Positions 19,299-28,187 are shown, numbered from the stretch's first letter. The stretch is 64,000 bases of DNA from Hyphomicrobium sp. (GCA_017512425.1 JAFWGI010000015.1:62001-126000); one strand, 5' to 3'. The notes: generated by a model from the letters alone, not told the origin. Translations and numbers: made by a program.

Positions 19299-20543
19299 AT
19301 GGCTTTTGTTTCGGGGGTTCTATCAAACGGCATTTCAGTTGGTATCGATCCCAATCCCCACTCCCACGGCGTCTCGGTGCGCCTCGTTATTCGCAACGGC
19401 TCGCGCCACGACGGCGTATCGGGGTCTACCCATTTCCTTGAACACTGCATGTCCCAAGCGCGGACTGCATCCGGCAATGTCGCCGATGACCTGGAACGGC
19501 TCTGCGTCAGCAGCGGATTCTACACCTCGAAAGAACGAGTACTAATCGAGGCCGACTGCGTTGCCGAAGACTTCCAAGATGTGCTGCAGCTCATTTCAAC
19601 TGCGGTTCTCGATCCCGCCTTCGACGATGAGAGCTTTGAGCGCGAGCAATCCCGCATCTTGCACGAAGAATTAGAATCGCGGACGAATTTTCCGCTGCTG
19701 GCACCACTCCAGAAGCGCCTGTATGGGAGCCACCTATTTGCCAATACGATCCTTGGCCTCAGAAGCGATATCGAGGCCATGACACCCGGGGCCTTGCGAG
19801 ACCATCACCGCGCGAATGTGGTGGGCGAGCGTATCGGGATCGTTGTCTCCGGGCCGGTTGATCCGGCTCAGGTCATGGTTCAGCTTGAGGCACTCTTACG
19901 AAATTTACCGCGCGGCACGGCCGCGCCAGCGACTACTCAACCAATTTGCAACTCGGTTCACCTGTCTCATCACAAAGTGCAGGATACGCAAGAACTGTCA
20001 TTTTACGTACAAGACACTGAAGCCGCGCCGGACGACCGCATGGCGTGCATTGCGTTCACAGAACTGTTAAAGAAGGAATTGGACCGTCAGCTTTGCGCTC
20101 GCGCCCTGAACTACTCGGGCTCATACGCCGCTTACGTCCCGTATTCGGATTTCGGATTTTATGAAATTTGCATCACGGCACCACCTGCGAATGCCCCAGA
20201 CATCTCAAGGCTGATTTCATCCACGCTCGATGATCCGGAGCGCTGGCTAACAAGCGCCAATCTTGATGGGCTTAAGCGCCGCTGGAAGCTACAGGACGCC
20301 TTCCAAGTCTCCGATCCCCGTCAGCGGGTTCGCCTTATGGCCACTGAATACGAGCTTACCGGCAAGATCATCGACTGGCACACCATTGACGCCGGTTATG
20401 CTGACCTATCTTTGGAGCAAGTTCGCGAAGCTGCTCACCGCTTCGACATTGACAATGCTGCGCGCTTATCGATTGGGCCAGTTGCTCAAGCCAATTCGGC
20501 TGCTCCTGAAACGCAGCTCTCGCAGCAGTTTGATCTCGTCTGA
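19299..20543 (+). CDS. M16-family zinc peptidase-like protein
   Basis: A 414-residue protein with the inverted zinc motif HxxEH in STHFLEHCM near residue 50 and a downstream Glu-rich helix (REQSRILHEELESR) that supplies the third ligand in M16 enzymes. The order N-terminal catalytic half (to about 210) then non-catalytic half matches bacterial M16B peptidases. There is no signal peptide, so it is probably cytoplasmic. The substrate is unknown. It is followed by a short hairpin (20552-20568) without a T run. The pairing with the channel gene may simply reflect joint acquisition. Confidence 0.75.
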   Translation: MAFVSGVLSNGISVGIDPNPHSHGVSVRLVIRNGSRHDGVSGSTHFLEHCMSQARTASGNVADDLERLCVSSGFYTSKERVLIEADCVAEDFQDVLQLISTAVLDPAFDDESFEREQSRILHEELESRTNFPLLAPLQKRLYGSHLFANTILGLRSDIEAMTPGALRDHHRANVVGERIGIVVSGPVDPAQVMVQLEALLRNLPRGTAAPATTQPICNSVHLSHHKVQDTQELSFYVQDTEAAPDDRMACIAFTELLKKELDRQLCARALNYSGSYAAYVPYSDFGFYEICITAPPANAPDISRLISSTLDDPERWLTSANLDGLKRRWKLQDAFQVSDPRQRVRLMATEYELTGKIIDWHTIDAGYADLSLEQVREAAHRFDIDNAARLSIGPVAQANSAAPETQLSQQFDLV

Positions 20544-20702
20544 TTGACCAAGAGCGCTCACAGCGCTCATCCCGTGGCAAACCCTTCAGTAATCAAAATA
20601 TCCACGACTGCCGTCATATTCCGTGCGCTGCCTTTTATCCGCCACGAGAAAGCGCAGACTCTCCTCCGTTTCAACTAGTGATGTTCTCTGGAGTTACAGC
20701 CG

Positions 20703-20849
20703 ATGAGCAACAACAACCTCACTGATCAGCAGATCAAGGATGCGGGTACGAAGGGCAATCCTGTTTCAACGAACGGGATGAGCACCGAAGAGCGCAACCG
20801 CGTGAACAAAATCTGGAACGATGCCAAGAACGACGCTGGTAAGAAGTAA
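20703..20849 (+). CDS. Hypothetical 48-residue protein
   Basis: A short gene with a GGAG ribosome site about 10 nt ahead of its ATG. It encodes a hydrophilic, Asn/Lys-rich peptide (MSNNNLTDQQIKDAG... to NDAGKK). No Cys, signal or membrane segment is seen. It is followed directly by an intrinsic terminator, which supports it as a single-gene transcription unit. No family recognised. Confidence 0.55.
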   Translation: MSNNNLTDQQIKDAGTKGNPVSTNGMSTEERNRVNKIWNDAKNDAGKK

Positions 20850-20872
20850 GTTCTGACTTTTCGCACTGCTGA

Positions 20873-20905
20873 GATCAGCCGAGAGCAATCCGGCTGGTCT
20901 TTTTT
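20873..20905 (+). terminator. Intrinsic terminator after the 48-residue gene
   Basis: GATCAGCCG (20873-20881) pairs with CGGCTGGTC (20891-20899, one G-U pair) and is followed by six T residues. It overlaps the 3' end of the convergent gene at 20875. Confidence 0.75.
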
Positions 20906-21126
20906 GTAGCCTGCCCCTCATACGCATCCAACGCTTCCGACAGCAGCCGGGCTTGGCTGAGACCATCGCGCTTAGCGAGGTCTGCGAGACGATCAGCATC
21001 GCTTTCCAGGATCGAAAGATTTTTCTGCACGCGTTTGCCGCCCTCTAACGTGGCGACGCGCGCAGTTGGCGTAAGCTCAGGGCGGAGATGCGTGCGGATT
21101 TGGTCGAGCTTGCTGAAGGTTTTCAT
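20875..21126 (-). CDS. Ribbon-helix-helix-like small protein of the coupling-protein operon
   Basis: 83 residues. A basic N-terminus is followed by a segment KNLSILESDADRLADLAKRDGLSQARLLSEAL that has the strand-helix-helix pattern of CopG/Arc-type DNA binders (shown here as a pattern; key turn DGLSQ). It is last in the leftward run that starts at 24535 and includes the coupling protein. It may regulate this operon or assist transfer. Confidence 0.55.
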   Translation of the reverse strand: MKTFSKLDQIRTHLRPELTPTARVATLEGGKRVQKNLSILESDADRLADLAKRDGLSQARLLSEALDAYEGQATKKTSRIALG

Positions 21127-21156
21127 GGCTTGAACCCGGAGGAGCTGGGAGCGCTC

Positions 21157-21435
21157 TCACCGCTCCCTATCGAAGTCCTGCTTGGCGCGTCCGCGCAGCA
21201 GCGCTTTGGGGCGATCTTCGCGCAGTGTGTCCTGCGCTTTATTAAGCCGCGCACGCAGGTGATGAATGCGATCGCGGTAGGCTTTGAATTGCTCGGTGTT
21301 TACCGTCTGCACTTCGTAGCCGTTGGGCGTGAGGTGCAGCTCAGCCCTCGGCTTGGGCTGAGCTGCGATGCGTTGGTCGAGTTCCGCTTTGGTCACGACA
21401 CCAGAAGCGGCCCGGCCAAACTCAGGTTTGCTCAC
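21157..21435 (-). CDS. Hypothetical protein of the coupling-protein operon
   Basis: 92 residues opening with GTG, which overlaps the stop of the preceding gene as GTGA, indicating coupled translation. Hydrophilic and helical with many Arg/Gln (RDRIHHLRARLNKAQDTLRED). No family recognised. It sits between the 99-residue gene and the ribbon-helix-helix-like gene. Confidence 0.55.
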   Translation of the reverse strand: MSKPEFGRAASGVVTKAELDQRIAAQPKPRAELHLTPNGYEVQTVNTEQFKAYRDRIHHLRARLNKAQDTLREDRPKALLRGRAKQDFDRER

Positions 21436-21731
21436 CGTTCATAACGGGGACCGTTATCGCGCGGGCGACGGTCCTCCCTTTCGGCGGTGCGCTTGTCGTC
21501 ACGGCGATCTCCATCGCGCGCGTTGTCCTTCGTCTCCTGGATGCGTTCCTGGACGGAACGGACGACCACCTTGCCGTCCTTCGGGAAGGAATCCAGCTCG
21601 AGGTTGAACCCCTCGCCGTCTTTGTGTTTCCACACAGCACCTATGCGGTTGAAGTAGGACTTGTTCTCATCGCCCTCCCGCACTTGGTAGGCTATGTGAG
21701 AGGGGCGCTTAGTGTCATTGTCGTTGCTCAT
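21432..21731 (-). CDS. Hypothetical protein of the coupling-protein operon
   Basis: 99 residues with a good ribosome site (GGAGAT). The first 60 residues look like a small folded domain (HIAYQVREGDENKSYFNRIG, VWKHKDGEGFNL, common in alphaproteobacterial mobile elements). The tail is a highly charged Arg/Asp/Glu stretch likely to be disordered. It lies 18 nt after the coupling-protein stop. Confidence 0.6.
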   Translation of the reverse strand: MSNDNDTKRPSHIAYQVREGDENKSYFNRIGAVWKHKDGEGFNLELDSFPKDGKVVVRSVQERIQETKDNARDGDRRDDKRTAEREDRRPRDNGPRYER

Positions 21732-21749
21732 GTCTGATCTCCTTACGTG

Positions 21750-23363
21750 TCAGGGTTGGTAGCCTTCCACGTATGCCCAATTTCCATTCCGATATTGGGC
21801 GAAAGACGAATATTTCTTCGGCACAGGTCCTGTGATGACGCGGGCCTCCCGCGTTCCCCAACGTCCAGCGATGCGCACACGATCGTATGGAGGGTGATAC
21901 GGATTGGGCAGATAGAGCCCTGCCAGCTCCGCGCACTCGAAATAGGGTTTGCGATCCGCCAGCACGGCCAGAGGTTCCTTGCCGGAGAGGAATAGGACCT
22001 GCTTATCCAAACCCAATGAGAGGACTTCGTCCTCAGTCAGCAGCTTCCTTGCTTGCTTGGTCCGCATCTGCGCCGCCTTTGAGAAGTGCGCGGCTTCCAT
22101 CATGGCGGTGAGCATGTCTTCTCCAGCCATTACGCGCTGCACGGCAAGTCGCTTCTGGCGCGATGCCTCCTCCTGCAAGCGGGTGTCGTTGTATTCCAAC
22201 GTCTCGGTGCCCAGCATGTTAGAAATCAGCCGCGCCGTGCTGAAATCCCGTGTGCCCAAAAACTGGCGCATCTGTGCCGAGGCCATGAACGTATCCGTTC
22301 CGCTCGGGCCGAAGTTGTGGGTGATCTGCCCGATATCCTGCCAGAACGTCCACGGCTGGATGCCGATGCCCCGCCCATAGGTGTAAAGCTGTTGCAACGC
22401 CTGAAACGCTCCGAGCTGAGCAGCTTCATCGATCAGCATCAGCAGCCGGCGAGAGCCCGGCGCGCGTGATTTGTAGAGCATGCAGGCCGTGAAGAACTGG
22501 CGGAGGCAACCGGCGCTCTGGTGAAGGTATTCCGCCGGGATCATGAGGAAGACAATTTTCGGGCTGGATGAATTGCACACATCCTCCAACGAGAAATCCG
22601 GGTTCTCCAACGATGCGCGGAGGATTGGGTCGTCAAGGAACGACAGGCTCGCGTAAATCTCACCCATAACCGACCCGAACTCGCGCGGGCTGTCCTGCTG
22701 CTTCGTGATCATCTCGCCCGCTGTGCGGCGCACGTCTTCGAATTTAGAGGTGCGCATGGCTTCCAGAAACGTCGCCCAATTCCCAAGGTCGCCCTCGACG
22801 ACATTGATGACGCGCATCAAGTTGGCGAGGTTCGTCTGGCCGAATATTTCCGCATCAAACTTGATGATCGCTTCGACCCAGCCGCTGCCGCGCTGCTCGA
22901 AATACTTGCCCTCCGACCGGCTGGTGACGGTGACGAGCGCCCGTGCGGCCAGTTTGCAATCTGCATGAAAGGTCGATTTACGCGGATCAATGGGATCAAG
23001 CGGGTTGCAGTGATGTGATGGCAGCCCGTGCAGGCGATAGGGGTTCCAGAGGAACGCTTCGATTCCGTGCCGCGCCAGCGCAGGCATGAACGTGGCTGCG
23101 ATCTCACCTCTCGGATCGAGCACGATCATCGAGCGGTCTTGGACCGTACATAGGATATGACCGATCACAGTCGTGAGCTTGCCCGTGCCTGCGCCGCCAA
23201 AGGTGATGAGTGGCGCATCGCCCTCCAGATGCAGCGATTTGCGTCCCATAAAACCGACAGGAAGGCCCCTCCCTGCGAGAAGCCCTGCACTGCGGATCAG
23301 ACGCTCATCTGCCCAGCCTGCGCTGCCGAAGCGATATTGCTCGTTGAATTCGGTGGGGTGCAT
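21750..23363 (-). CDS. Type IV coupling protein (VirD4/TraG family)
   Basis: A 537-residue hexameric-type ATPase that delivers the relaxase-DNA complex to a type IV secretion channel. Walker A is seen as GGAGTGKLTTVIGHIL, with the motif IVLDPRGEIA after it, and Walker B as LLMLIDEAAQLG. The usual pair of N-terminal membrane helices is not evident, so it is a shortened or soluble form. The start has GGAGGC upstream. No VirB/Trb genes accompany it, so the element would use the mating apparatus of another element. Confidence 0.85.
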   Translation of the reverse strand: MHPTEFNEQYRFGSAGWADERLIRSAGLLAGRGLPVGFMGRKSLHLEGDAPLITFGGAGTGKLTTVIGHILCTVQDRSMIVLDPRGEIAATFMPALARHGIEAFLWNPYRLHGLPSHHCNPLDPIDPRKSTFHADCKLAARALVTVTSRSEGKYFEQRGSGWVEAIIKFDAEIFGQTNLANLMRVINVVEGDLGNWATFLEAMRTSKFEDVRRTAGEMITKQQDSPREFGSVMGEIYASLSFLDDPILRASLENPDFSLEDVCNSSSPKIVFLMIPAEYLHQSAGCLRQFFTACMLYKSRAPGSRRLLMLIDEAAQLGAFQALQQLYTYGRGIGIQPWTFWQDIGQITHNFGPSGTDTFMASAQMRQFLGTRDFSTARLISNMLGTETLEYNDTRLQEEASRQKRLAVQRVMAGEDMLTAMMEAAHFSKAAQMRTKQARKLLTEDEVLSLGLDKQVLFLSGKEPLAVLADRKPYFECAELAGLYLPNPYHPPYDRVRIAGRWGTREARVITGPVPKKYSSFAQYRNGNWAYVEGYQP

Positions 23364-23421
23364 CGCAGCCTCCTGTCCTTAAACAGCAAGGGGCCGCATC
23401 GCGGCGGCCCCCTTTTGGCTA

Positions 23422-23646
23422 TCATTCGAAAACAGCGGTTCCGCCGCGCAGCACCCACTTGAACTTGATTTTCGAGGCAATGTTGCCAACCAACGCAGTC
23501 ACGATGCCGTACACGATTGCTGTGCCGATGTTGCCTGCGAGCAGGTTGAGCGCTGCGACGATAAAGGCGATCACCGCGAGGATAGTGAATGCGTCGTGCG
23601 CGAACTTGCGGGGCTTGCTGATGATGACGTCAGGGATATGAGCCAT
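23422..23646 (-). CDS. Small two-helix membrane protein
   Basis: 74 residues with two hydrophobic helices (ILAVIAFIVAALNLLAG and AIVYGIVTALVGNIASKI) and a basic N-terminus. The start has AAGGAAC upstream. It lies between the coupling protein and the 100-residue membrane protein, and may supply the membrane anchor that the coupling protein seems to lack, which is inference from position only. Confidence 0.6.
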   Translation of the reverse strand: MAHIPDVIISKPRKFAHDAFTILAVIAFIVAALNLLAGNIGTAIVYGIVTALVGNIASKIKFKWVLRGGTAVFE

Positions 23647-23677
23647 TGTAGAGTTCCTTTCGACGGTGCTTGGTTTT

Positions 23678-23980
23678 TCAGATGAACCTGGTCGCGGCAG
23701 CGAGACCGGCTGCGACGATGGCGGTAGCGAGCGTGGCGCGCGATACGAAGAAGGTCAGCAGCGCCATGGTGACGAACCAGACGAAGCTGACGAGGTCGAG
23801 CGCGTCACCGGTCACGCCGTAACGGCTCGCGGTGTAGCTCACGACCCAATGAACCGTGCGAGCATAGATTTCAGGGGTCAGCAGGAAGGCGGCGACGAAG
23901 GCCAGAATGTTTGCCGTCCACTCGATGGACTGCATGAAAACATCCTGGCGCTTCTGGCGATGATCATTGGCGTTGCGCAT
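23678..23980 (-). CDS. Small membrane protein
   Basis: 100 residues with three hydrophobic segments (WTANILAFVAAFLLTPEIYA, LVSFVWFVTMALLTFFV, ATAIVAAGLAAATRFI). A clear AAAGGAG ribosome site precedes the ATG. No named family. It is part of the leftward run ending at 20875. Confidence 0.6.
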   Translation of the reverse strand: MRNANDHRQKRQDVFMQSIEWTANILAFVAAFLLTPEIYARTVHWVVSYTASRYGVTGDALDLVSFVWFVTMALLTFFVSRATLATAIVAAGLAAATRFI

Positions 23981-24100
23981 TTGGGATTGCTCCTTTCACC
24001 GCTTCGGTCCGCCACCAAGATGGCGGCAGACCTGCAGCAGATGGTCGATGCTAGGAGCGACCAGCGGGCGTGTGGGGAAGATGCTGGGAGGAAGTTTGCG

Positions 24101-24535
24101 CTACTTGGCAATGAACCCGGCGCGCACAGGGTTAGAGATGCGGAAGGCGAGATCGATCAGGCGTAAACGGGCGATGATGCGGCGCTGAGGGGCCTGGCGC
24201 GGGTCGTATTCCGCGAAATACATGAAGGTTGAGAGCCAGCGGAAACTGCCATCATCGTTGAAAGCGGCGTCGATATCTTCATCGTCGATTTCAAACGGCT
24301 TGCCATCCGGCCATGTGATGCGGCCCCGAAATCCGTAAATCGTGTCCGCAATCCAGTTCGGTATCTCGCGGCGGGAGATGCCAAGCGCGCGGGTCGCGGT
24401 TGCCAGACGTTGGAAATGTGAGCGGCGGGATAGCTCCTCATCGCTCGCCACAACAACAACACGCTTGTTGTCGTTCACCGGCTTGAAGGCACAGGGTTGG
24501 CAGACATCGCGTCCGCAGCGTTGGCAGTAGGTCAT
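24101..24535 (-). CDS. Hypothetical protein with N-terminal Cys pairs (paralogue 1)
   Basis: 144 residues, AAGGAGA ribosome site. It starts MTYCQRCGRDVCQPCAF, a possible zinc knuckle with two CxxC pairs. A conserved domain follows with SHFQRLATATRALGISRREIP, TIYGFRG and RRIIARLRLIDLAFRI. The gene at 29862-30278 encodes a clear paralogue of this domain without the Cys start. It is first in the coupling-protein run. Function unknown. The two paralogues bracket the arsenic and divalent-metal cargo in direct orientation. Confidence 0.65.
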   Translation of the reverse strand: MTYCQRCGRDVCQPCAFKPVNDNKRVVVVASDEELSRRSHFQRLATATRALGISRREIPNWIADTIYGFRGRITWPDGKPFEIDDEDIDAAFNDDGSFRWLSTFMYFAEYDPRQAPQRRIIARLRLIDLAFRISNPVRAGFIAK

Positions 24536-24725
24536 AACTCAAGTCTCCTTTTGTTGTTGTTTTTGGCGATGCTCGTTTTCAAGCACCGCGCCTTAGCTCT
24601 CGAACACACACGTATGAGTTGAAGTGTTTGTTTAAGTTCTGCTGGCAAACTACTGCAAACGCGGCGTTTCTGCAAAATCGAAGGGAAGAATAGCCGCACA
24701 TAAACAACCATGAAGTGAAGCGTAG

Positions 24726-25352
24726 GTGCGGGTGTTGGGTATCGTCGAAAAACAAAAAAGAGGGCGCAGATACGCGCCTCGAAATCGCTATGTGGCGGGT
24801 GCCAAATTATCGGAGCACAAGTTCCTGCGGGTGCTGCACGGCTTCGCGGAAAGCACGCCGATCAAGGTACTGGAGCCAACTACCCATGTGAGCGGTAAGA
24901 CGATCCGCACGACTTACGGGACATTGCGCGCGCACCTTCCCGTTGCAACGCAGCGCGAGCGCACCCGGTTTTCTCATGCCGGTGTCTATCTGTTTGAAGA
25001 CGAGAGCGTCGCGCCAGAAGGCCGCCGCATCATCGCGAGCATCGAGCGGACGCGCCGCTTCAGCCGCTACATCAAACGGCAAGCACCACGCGTGTCCGCA
25101 GACGATGAGCACCTTTTCCTACTGGAGAAGGCCGTGCGGATATTCTGCGCGCTCGACTTGCGAGGCATGGAGGTCGATGATCGCCTATTGGCGCAAATCG
25201 CCGAGGCCTTCACGGCCCTCCGTCCGAGCGAACCGCTGCAAAAGCTGGCCGAGTTCATTCCTGGCGCAAAGCCGCATGCACATCCCGAACTGCGGCTGTA
25301 TGAGGATTACCGGAGATACTTGCTCAAGAACCCGCTCGGCAAAGGAATTTAA
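24726..25352 (+). CDS. Hypothetical protein, possible DNA-binding domain
   Basis: 208 residues opening with GTG, basic at the N-terminus ([17 protein letters not shown]). A segment [17 protein letters not shown] with [16 protein letters not shown] looks like a helix-turn-helix. The rest is helical without membrane or signal parts. No family is recognised with confidence. The stop overlaps the arsH stop region by 4 nt (convergent). Confidence 0.5.
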   Translation: MRVLGIVEKQKRGRRYAPRNRYVAGAKLSEHKFLRVLHGFAESTPIKVLEPTTHVSGKTIRTTYGTLRAHLPVATQRERTRFSHAGVYLFEDESVAPEGRRIIASIERTRRFSRYIKRQAPRVSADDEHLFLLEKAVRIFCALDLRGMEVDDRLLAQIAEAFTALRPSEPLQKLAEFIPGAKPHAHPELRLYEDYRRYLLKNPLGKGI

Positions 25353-26137
25353 GTTTGTGCCGGTGCGCAGCAGGTTGGCGCGCATCCGCACTCTTTGCTT
25401 TTCACATCCACTGCTTCGATCAGGTTCACGCGCTTGGAAAGCTCTTCAGCGGTCTCGACGCGCTCGCTGTAACGATCCGTGAGGTATGGGCTTACACCCC
25501 GCGTGAGCAGCGTGAACTTCACCAACTCTTCCATCACATCCACCACTCGGTCGTAATAGGAAGAAGGCTTCATCCGGCCTGCGTCGTCAAACTCCTGAAA
25601 GGCTTTGGCCACGGATGATTGATTGGGGATGGTGAGCATCCGCATCCAGCGGCCCAGCACGCGAAGCTGGTTTACGGCGTTGAACGATTGCGAACCGCCG
25701 CTCACCTGCATGACTGCCAGCGTTTTACCTTGGGTCGGGCGCACAGCGCCCGAGTTGAGGGGAATCCAATCAATCTGAGCCTTCAGAATTCCACTCATGG
25801 CACCGTGGCGTTCGGGCGAGCACCAAACCTGCCCTTCGGACCAGGCTACAAGATCGCGCAGCTCCTTCACCTTGGGGTGATCTTCGGTGGCGTCATCGGG
25901 CAGCGGGAGGCCGCTTGGGTCGAAAATCTTCGGCTCCGCCCCCATGGCCACTAAAAGACGCGCGGCTTCGAATGTTAGGAAACGGCTGTAGGAGCGCGGA
26001 CGCACGGAGCCATAGAGCAGGAGGATGCGTGGCTTATGGGCTGCTTGGGGCTCGCGGAGCGCAGCCGGGTCGGGCGTGGCAAAAGTGTCAGTCTTGATAT
26101 TGGGAAGGGATAGATCGAGTTCAGACAACGCGTTCAC
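25349..26137 (-). CDS. arsH: ArsH, NADPH-dependent FMN reductase of arsenic resistance
   Basis: 262 residues, flavodoxin fold. The FMN/NADPH motif is [22 protein letters not shown], whose core [10 protein letters not shown] is the phosphate loop typical of ArsH, and [14 protein letters not shown] follows. The C-terminus is Cys-rich ([12 protein letters not shown]), which could bind arsenite. ArsH oxidises organic trivalent arsenicals or reduces other electron acceptors. It overlaps arsC by 17 nt and ends the ars operon. Confidence 0.92.
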   Translation of the reverse strand: MNALSELDLSLPNIKTDTFATPDPAALREPQAAHKPRILLLYGSVRPRSYSRFLTFEAARLLVAMGAEPKIFDPSGLPLPDDATEDHPKVKELRDLVAWSEGQVWCSPERHGAMSGILKAQIDWIPLNSGAVRPTQGKTLAVMQVSGGSQSFNAVNQLRVLGRWMRMLTIPNQSSVAKAFQEFDDAGRMKPSSYYDRVVDVMEELVKFTLLTRGVSPYLTDRYSERVETAEELSKRVNLIEAVDVKSKECGCAPTCCAPAQT

Positions 26138-26540
26138 CTTTTTCGTTTATCACCACTTCGCCGTCTTCCTTGATGAAGGGACCGATGGCGGGGTTTGGGA
26201 GAATATCCAGCACAGCCTCCGAAGGACGGCAAAGCCTCGTGCCGAGCTTCGTGACCACGATCGGCCGGTTGATCAGGATAGGATGGGCCATCATAGCGTC
26301 TATCAATTCATCGTTAGTCTTGGCTGGATCGCTGAGATTGAGCTCATCATAGGGCGTCCCCTTCTGACGCAGCAGCTCGCGCGGCGTGATGCCCATGGCG
26401 CTTATCAGGCTCACAAGCTCGTCACGAGTAGGCGGCGTTTTCAGGTATTCGATCACGCGCGGCTCTTCTCCGCTCTGGCGGATCATTTCCAAAGTGTTGC
26501 GTGACGTGCCGCAGGCGGGGTTGTGATAGATCGTGATCAT
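26121..26540 (-). CDS. arsC: Arsenate reductase, glutaredoxin-coupled type
   Basis: 139 residues. It starts [20 protein letters not shown] with the catalytic Cys in NPACGTSRN, as in the E. coli R773 ArsC class, and has the family segments [11 protein letters not shown] and [14 protein letters not shown] [10 protein letters not shown]. It reduces As(V) to As(III) with glutathione and glutaredoxin. It lies 8 nt after aqpS and overlaps arsH. A second, unrelated arsenate reductase is encoded three genes upstream in the operon. Confidence 0.92.
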   Translation of the reverse strand: MITIYHNPACGTSRNTLEMIRQSGEEPRVIEYLKTPPTRDELVSLISAMGITPRELLRQKGTPYDELNLSDPAKTNDELIDAMMAHPILINRPIVVTKLGTRLCRPSEAVLDILPNPAIGPFIKEDGEVVINEKGERVV

Positions 26541-26548
26541 GGTGTCTT

Positions 26549-27250
26549 CTATTCTGCCGCCTTGAGGTGTGCGGTCTGTTGGGCAGCGGCGGGCGCGAGG
26601 ATGCGGGTTACGCCCAAGGCGATCACTGCACCGATGAGCTGGGCTGCGATAAACATCGGCACATGCGCAGGTGCGATGCCCGCAAAGCTATCTGTGAAGC
26701 CCCGCGCAATCGTCACGGCGGGATTGGCAAACGACGTCGAGGCGGTGAACCAATAGGCCGCCGTGATGTAAAGCCCGACCGAGAGCGGCACGGCGTCCGG
26801 TCTGGCGCGGAGTGTCAGCAGGATCGTCAGGATAAGGCCGAAGGTAGCAACCGCTTCGGAGATGCCCTGCCCCCATCCGGCGCGCAGCTTCTCAGAAACC
26901 TGCATTAGGGGCAGATCAAACATGGCGTGAGCAAGCAGGACGCCGGCTAGCGCGCCGAATAACTGCGCGATGACATAGAGGCCTGCGGTATGCGCGGAGA
27001 TTTCCCGGCGCATGAGAAAGATGGCGCTCACTGCCGGGTTGAAATGTGCCCCTGAGATCGGGCCCAGCATTGTGATGAGCACCACCAGGATTGCACCCGT
27101 TGGCAGCGTATTGCCTAATAAAGCGATCGCGACATTCCCGCCAGCAAGGCGCTCGGCCATGATGCCCGAGCCCACGACGGTGGCGAGCAGCAGCGCCGTG
27201 CCGAGCGCTTCCGCGACTAGTTTTTGTTTGAGAGTAACGGCGGCGCTCAT
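26549..27250 (-). CDS. aqpS: Aquaglyceroporin of the ars operon (AqpS type)
   Basis: 233 residues, six membrane helices with two half-helix NPA motifs, HFNPAVSA and FANPAVTI. In Sinorhizobium meliloti, AqpS replaces an ArsB/Acr3 pump: arsenite made by ArsC leaves through the channel down its gradient. No arsB or acr3 gene exists in the window, consistent with the same scheme. The start overlaps the stop of the preceding gene as ATGA. Confidence 0.9.
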   Translation of the reverse strand: MSAAVTLKQKLVAEALGTALLLATVVGSGIMAERLAGGNVAIALLGNTLPTGAILVVLITMLGPISGAHFNPAVSAIFLMRREISAHTAGLYVIAQLFGALAGVLLAHAMFDLPLMQVSEKLRAGWGQGISEAVATFGLILTILLTLRARPDAVPLSVGLYITAAYWFTASTSFANPAVTIARGFTDSFAGIAPAHVPMFIAAQLIGAVIALGVTRILAPAAAQQTAHLKAAE

Positions 27251-27765
27251 GCGCGCTCCGGCGTTGGGGTGCTTTGCCCGATTTCATCAAGGCGGCGCTG
27301 GAGCGAGAGACTGTCGAGCGAGGCCAGAGGCAGGTTCACGAAGATGCCGATGCGCTGATAGAGCATGCGGTGCGTGTCGGCGAAAGCGAGGTGCTTTTCG
27401 GTATCCGAGCCTTGTGCGCTAGAGGGATCGGGTAAACCCCAATGCGCGCTGATCGGTTGGCCGGGCCATACGGGGCACGTCTCGTTGGCGGCGTTGTCGC
27501 AAACCGTGAACACGAAATCGAGCTGAGGCGCATCAGGCGCGGTAAACTCTTCCCATGATTTCGAGCGCATGTTGGAAATGTCGTAGCCGATCTTGCCCAG
27601 CATATCGAGCGCGTAGGGGTGCACGCGCCCGCTTGGCTGGCTCCCGGCGCTGTAGGCCTTGAACCGTCCAGCCCCCAGCTTGTTCATCACTGCTTCGGCA
27701 ATGATCGAGCGCGCAGAGTTATGCGTGCAGAGGAACAGCACATTGAGCGGGGCCTTGGTCATCAC
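27247..27765 (-). CDS. arsC: Arsenate reductase, low-molecular-weight phosphatase type
   Basis: 172 residues starting with the P-loop LFLCTHNSARSIIAEA (Cx5R-type CTHNSARS), then GSQPSGRVHP and VCDNAANETCPVWPG, matching the phosphatase-fold, thioredoxin-linked arsenate reductases. The Cys pair in the later motif is expected to relay disulfides. It has ATGA overlaps at both ends (with arsR upstream and aqpS downstream), showing a tightly coupled operon. Confidence 0.9.
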   Translation of the reverse strand: MMTKAPLNVLFLCTHNSARSIIAEAVMNKLGAGRFKAYSAGSQPSGRVHPYALDMLGKIGYDISNMRSKSWEEFTAPDAPQLDFVFTVCDNAANETCPVWPGQPISAHWGLPDPSSAQGSDTEKHLAFADTHRMLYQRIGIFVNLPLASLDSLSLQRRLDEIGQSTPTPERA

Positions 27766-28112
27766 TTTCCTCCCTTACTGGTACAAACCATTTTTGCTTT
27801 CTTGAACACCGTGCCGCACAGCTCCGGCTGCCCCTGACAGCAATCCTCCGTCAGATATTCGAGCAGCTGCCGCATCCCATCGATATGCACGGCATAGCGC
27901 ACATAGCGGCCATGCCTGCTGGCGTGGAGCAGGCCTGCCCGGTCCAGTTCTTTGAGATGAAATGACGTGGCCGTGGGACTGGCCTTGATGGCGTCGGCGA
28001 TCTCATACGCGGCAAGCCCGTTGGGGCCTTGCCGCACTAAGAGACGAAAAATGCCAAGGCGCTGCTCATGGGCGAGCGCTGCCAAAGATGTAACGGCTTG
28101 CTTCTTATTCAT
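27762..28112 (-). CDS. arsR: ArsR-family arsenite-responsive repressor
   Basis: 116 residues, winged helix. The recognition part is IKASPTATSFHLKELDRAGLL. The As(III)-binding Cys are not in the classical ELCVCDL site; instead the C-terminal tail has EDCCQGQPELC, as in alphaproteobacterial ArsR proteins. It is first in the operon arsR-arsC-aqpS-arsC-arsH. A TTGAATGATTCAA palindrome lies about 22 nt upstream of its start. Confidence 0.9.
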   Translation of the reverse strand: MNKKQAVTSLAALAHEQRLGIFRLLVRQGPNGLAAYEIADAIKASPTATSFHLKELDRAGLLHASRHGRYVRYAVHIDGMRQLLEYLTEDCCQGQPELCGTVFKKAKMVCTSKGGK

Positions 28113-28133
28113 ACACTAACAATACAACAATCC

Positions 28134-28146
28134 TTGAATGATTCAA
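28134..28146. promoter_or_regulatory. Putative ArsR operator
   Basis: A 13-bp perfect palindrome, TTGAATGATTCAA, is centred 28 bp upstream of the arsR start. ArsR operators are AT-rich dyads of this kind. The -35/-10 boxes are not clear enough to place. Confidence 0.55.
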
Positions 28147-28187
28147 TATAAATTTGCAGTGAGATTGGTTTCGATCGAAACGGGGGG

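Noticed and set aside
20552..20568. GAGCGCT-CAC-AGCGCTC hairpin as terminator of the M16 gene
   Set aside because: No T run follows; kept only as a remark in the gene entry.
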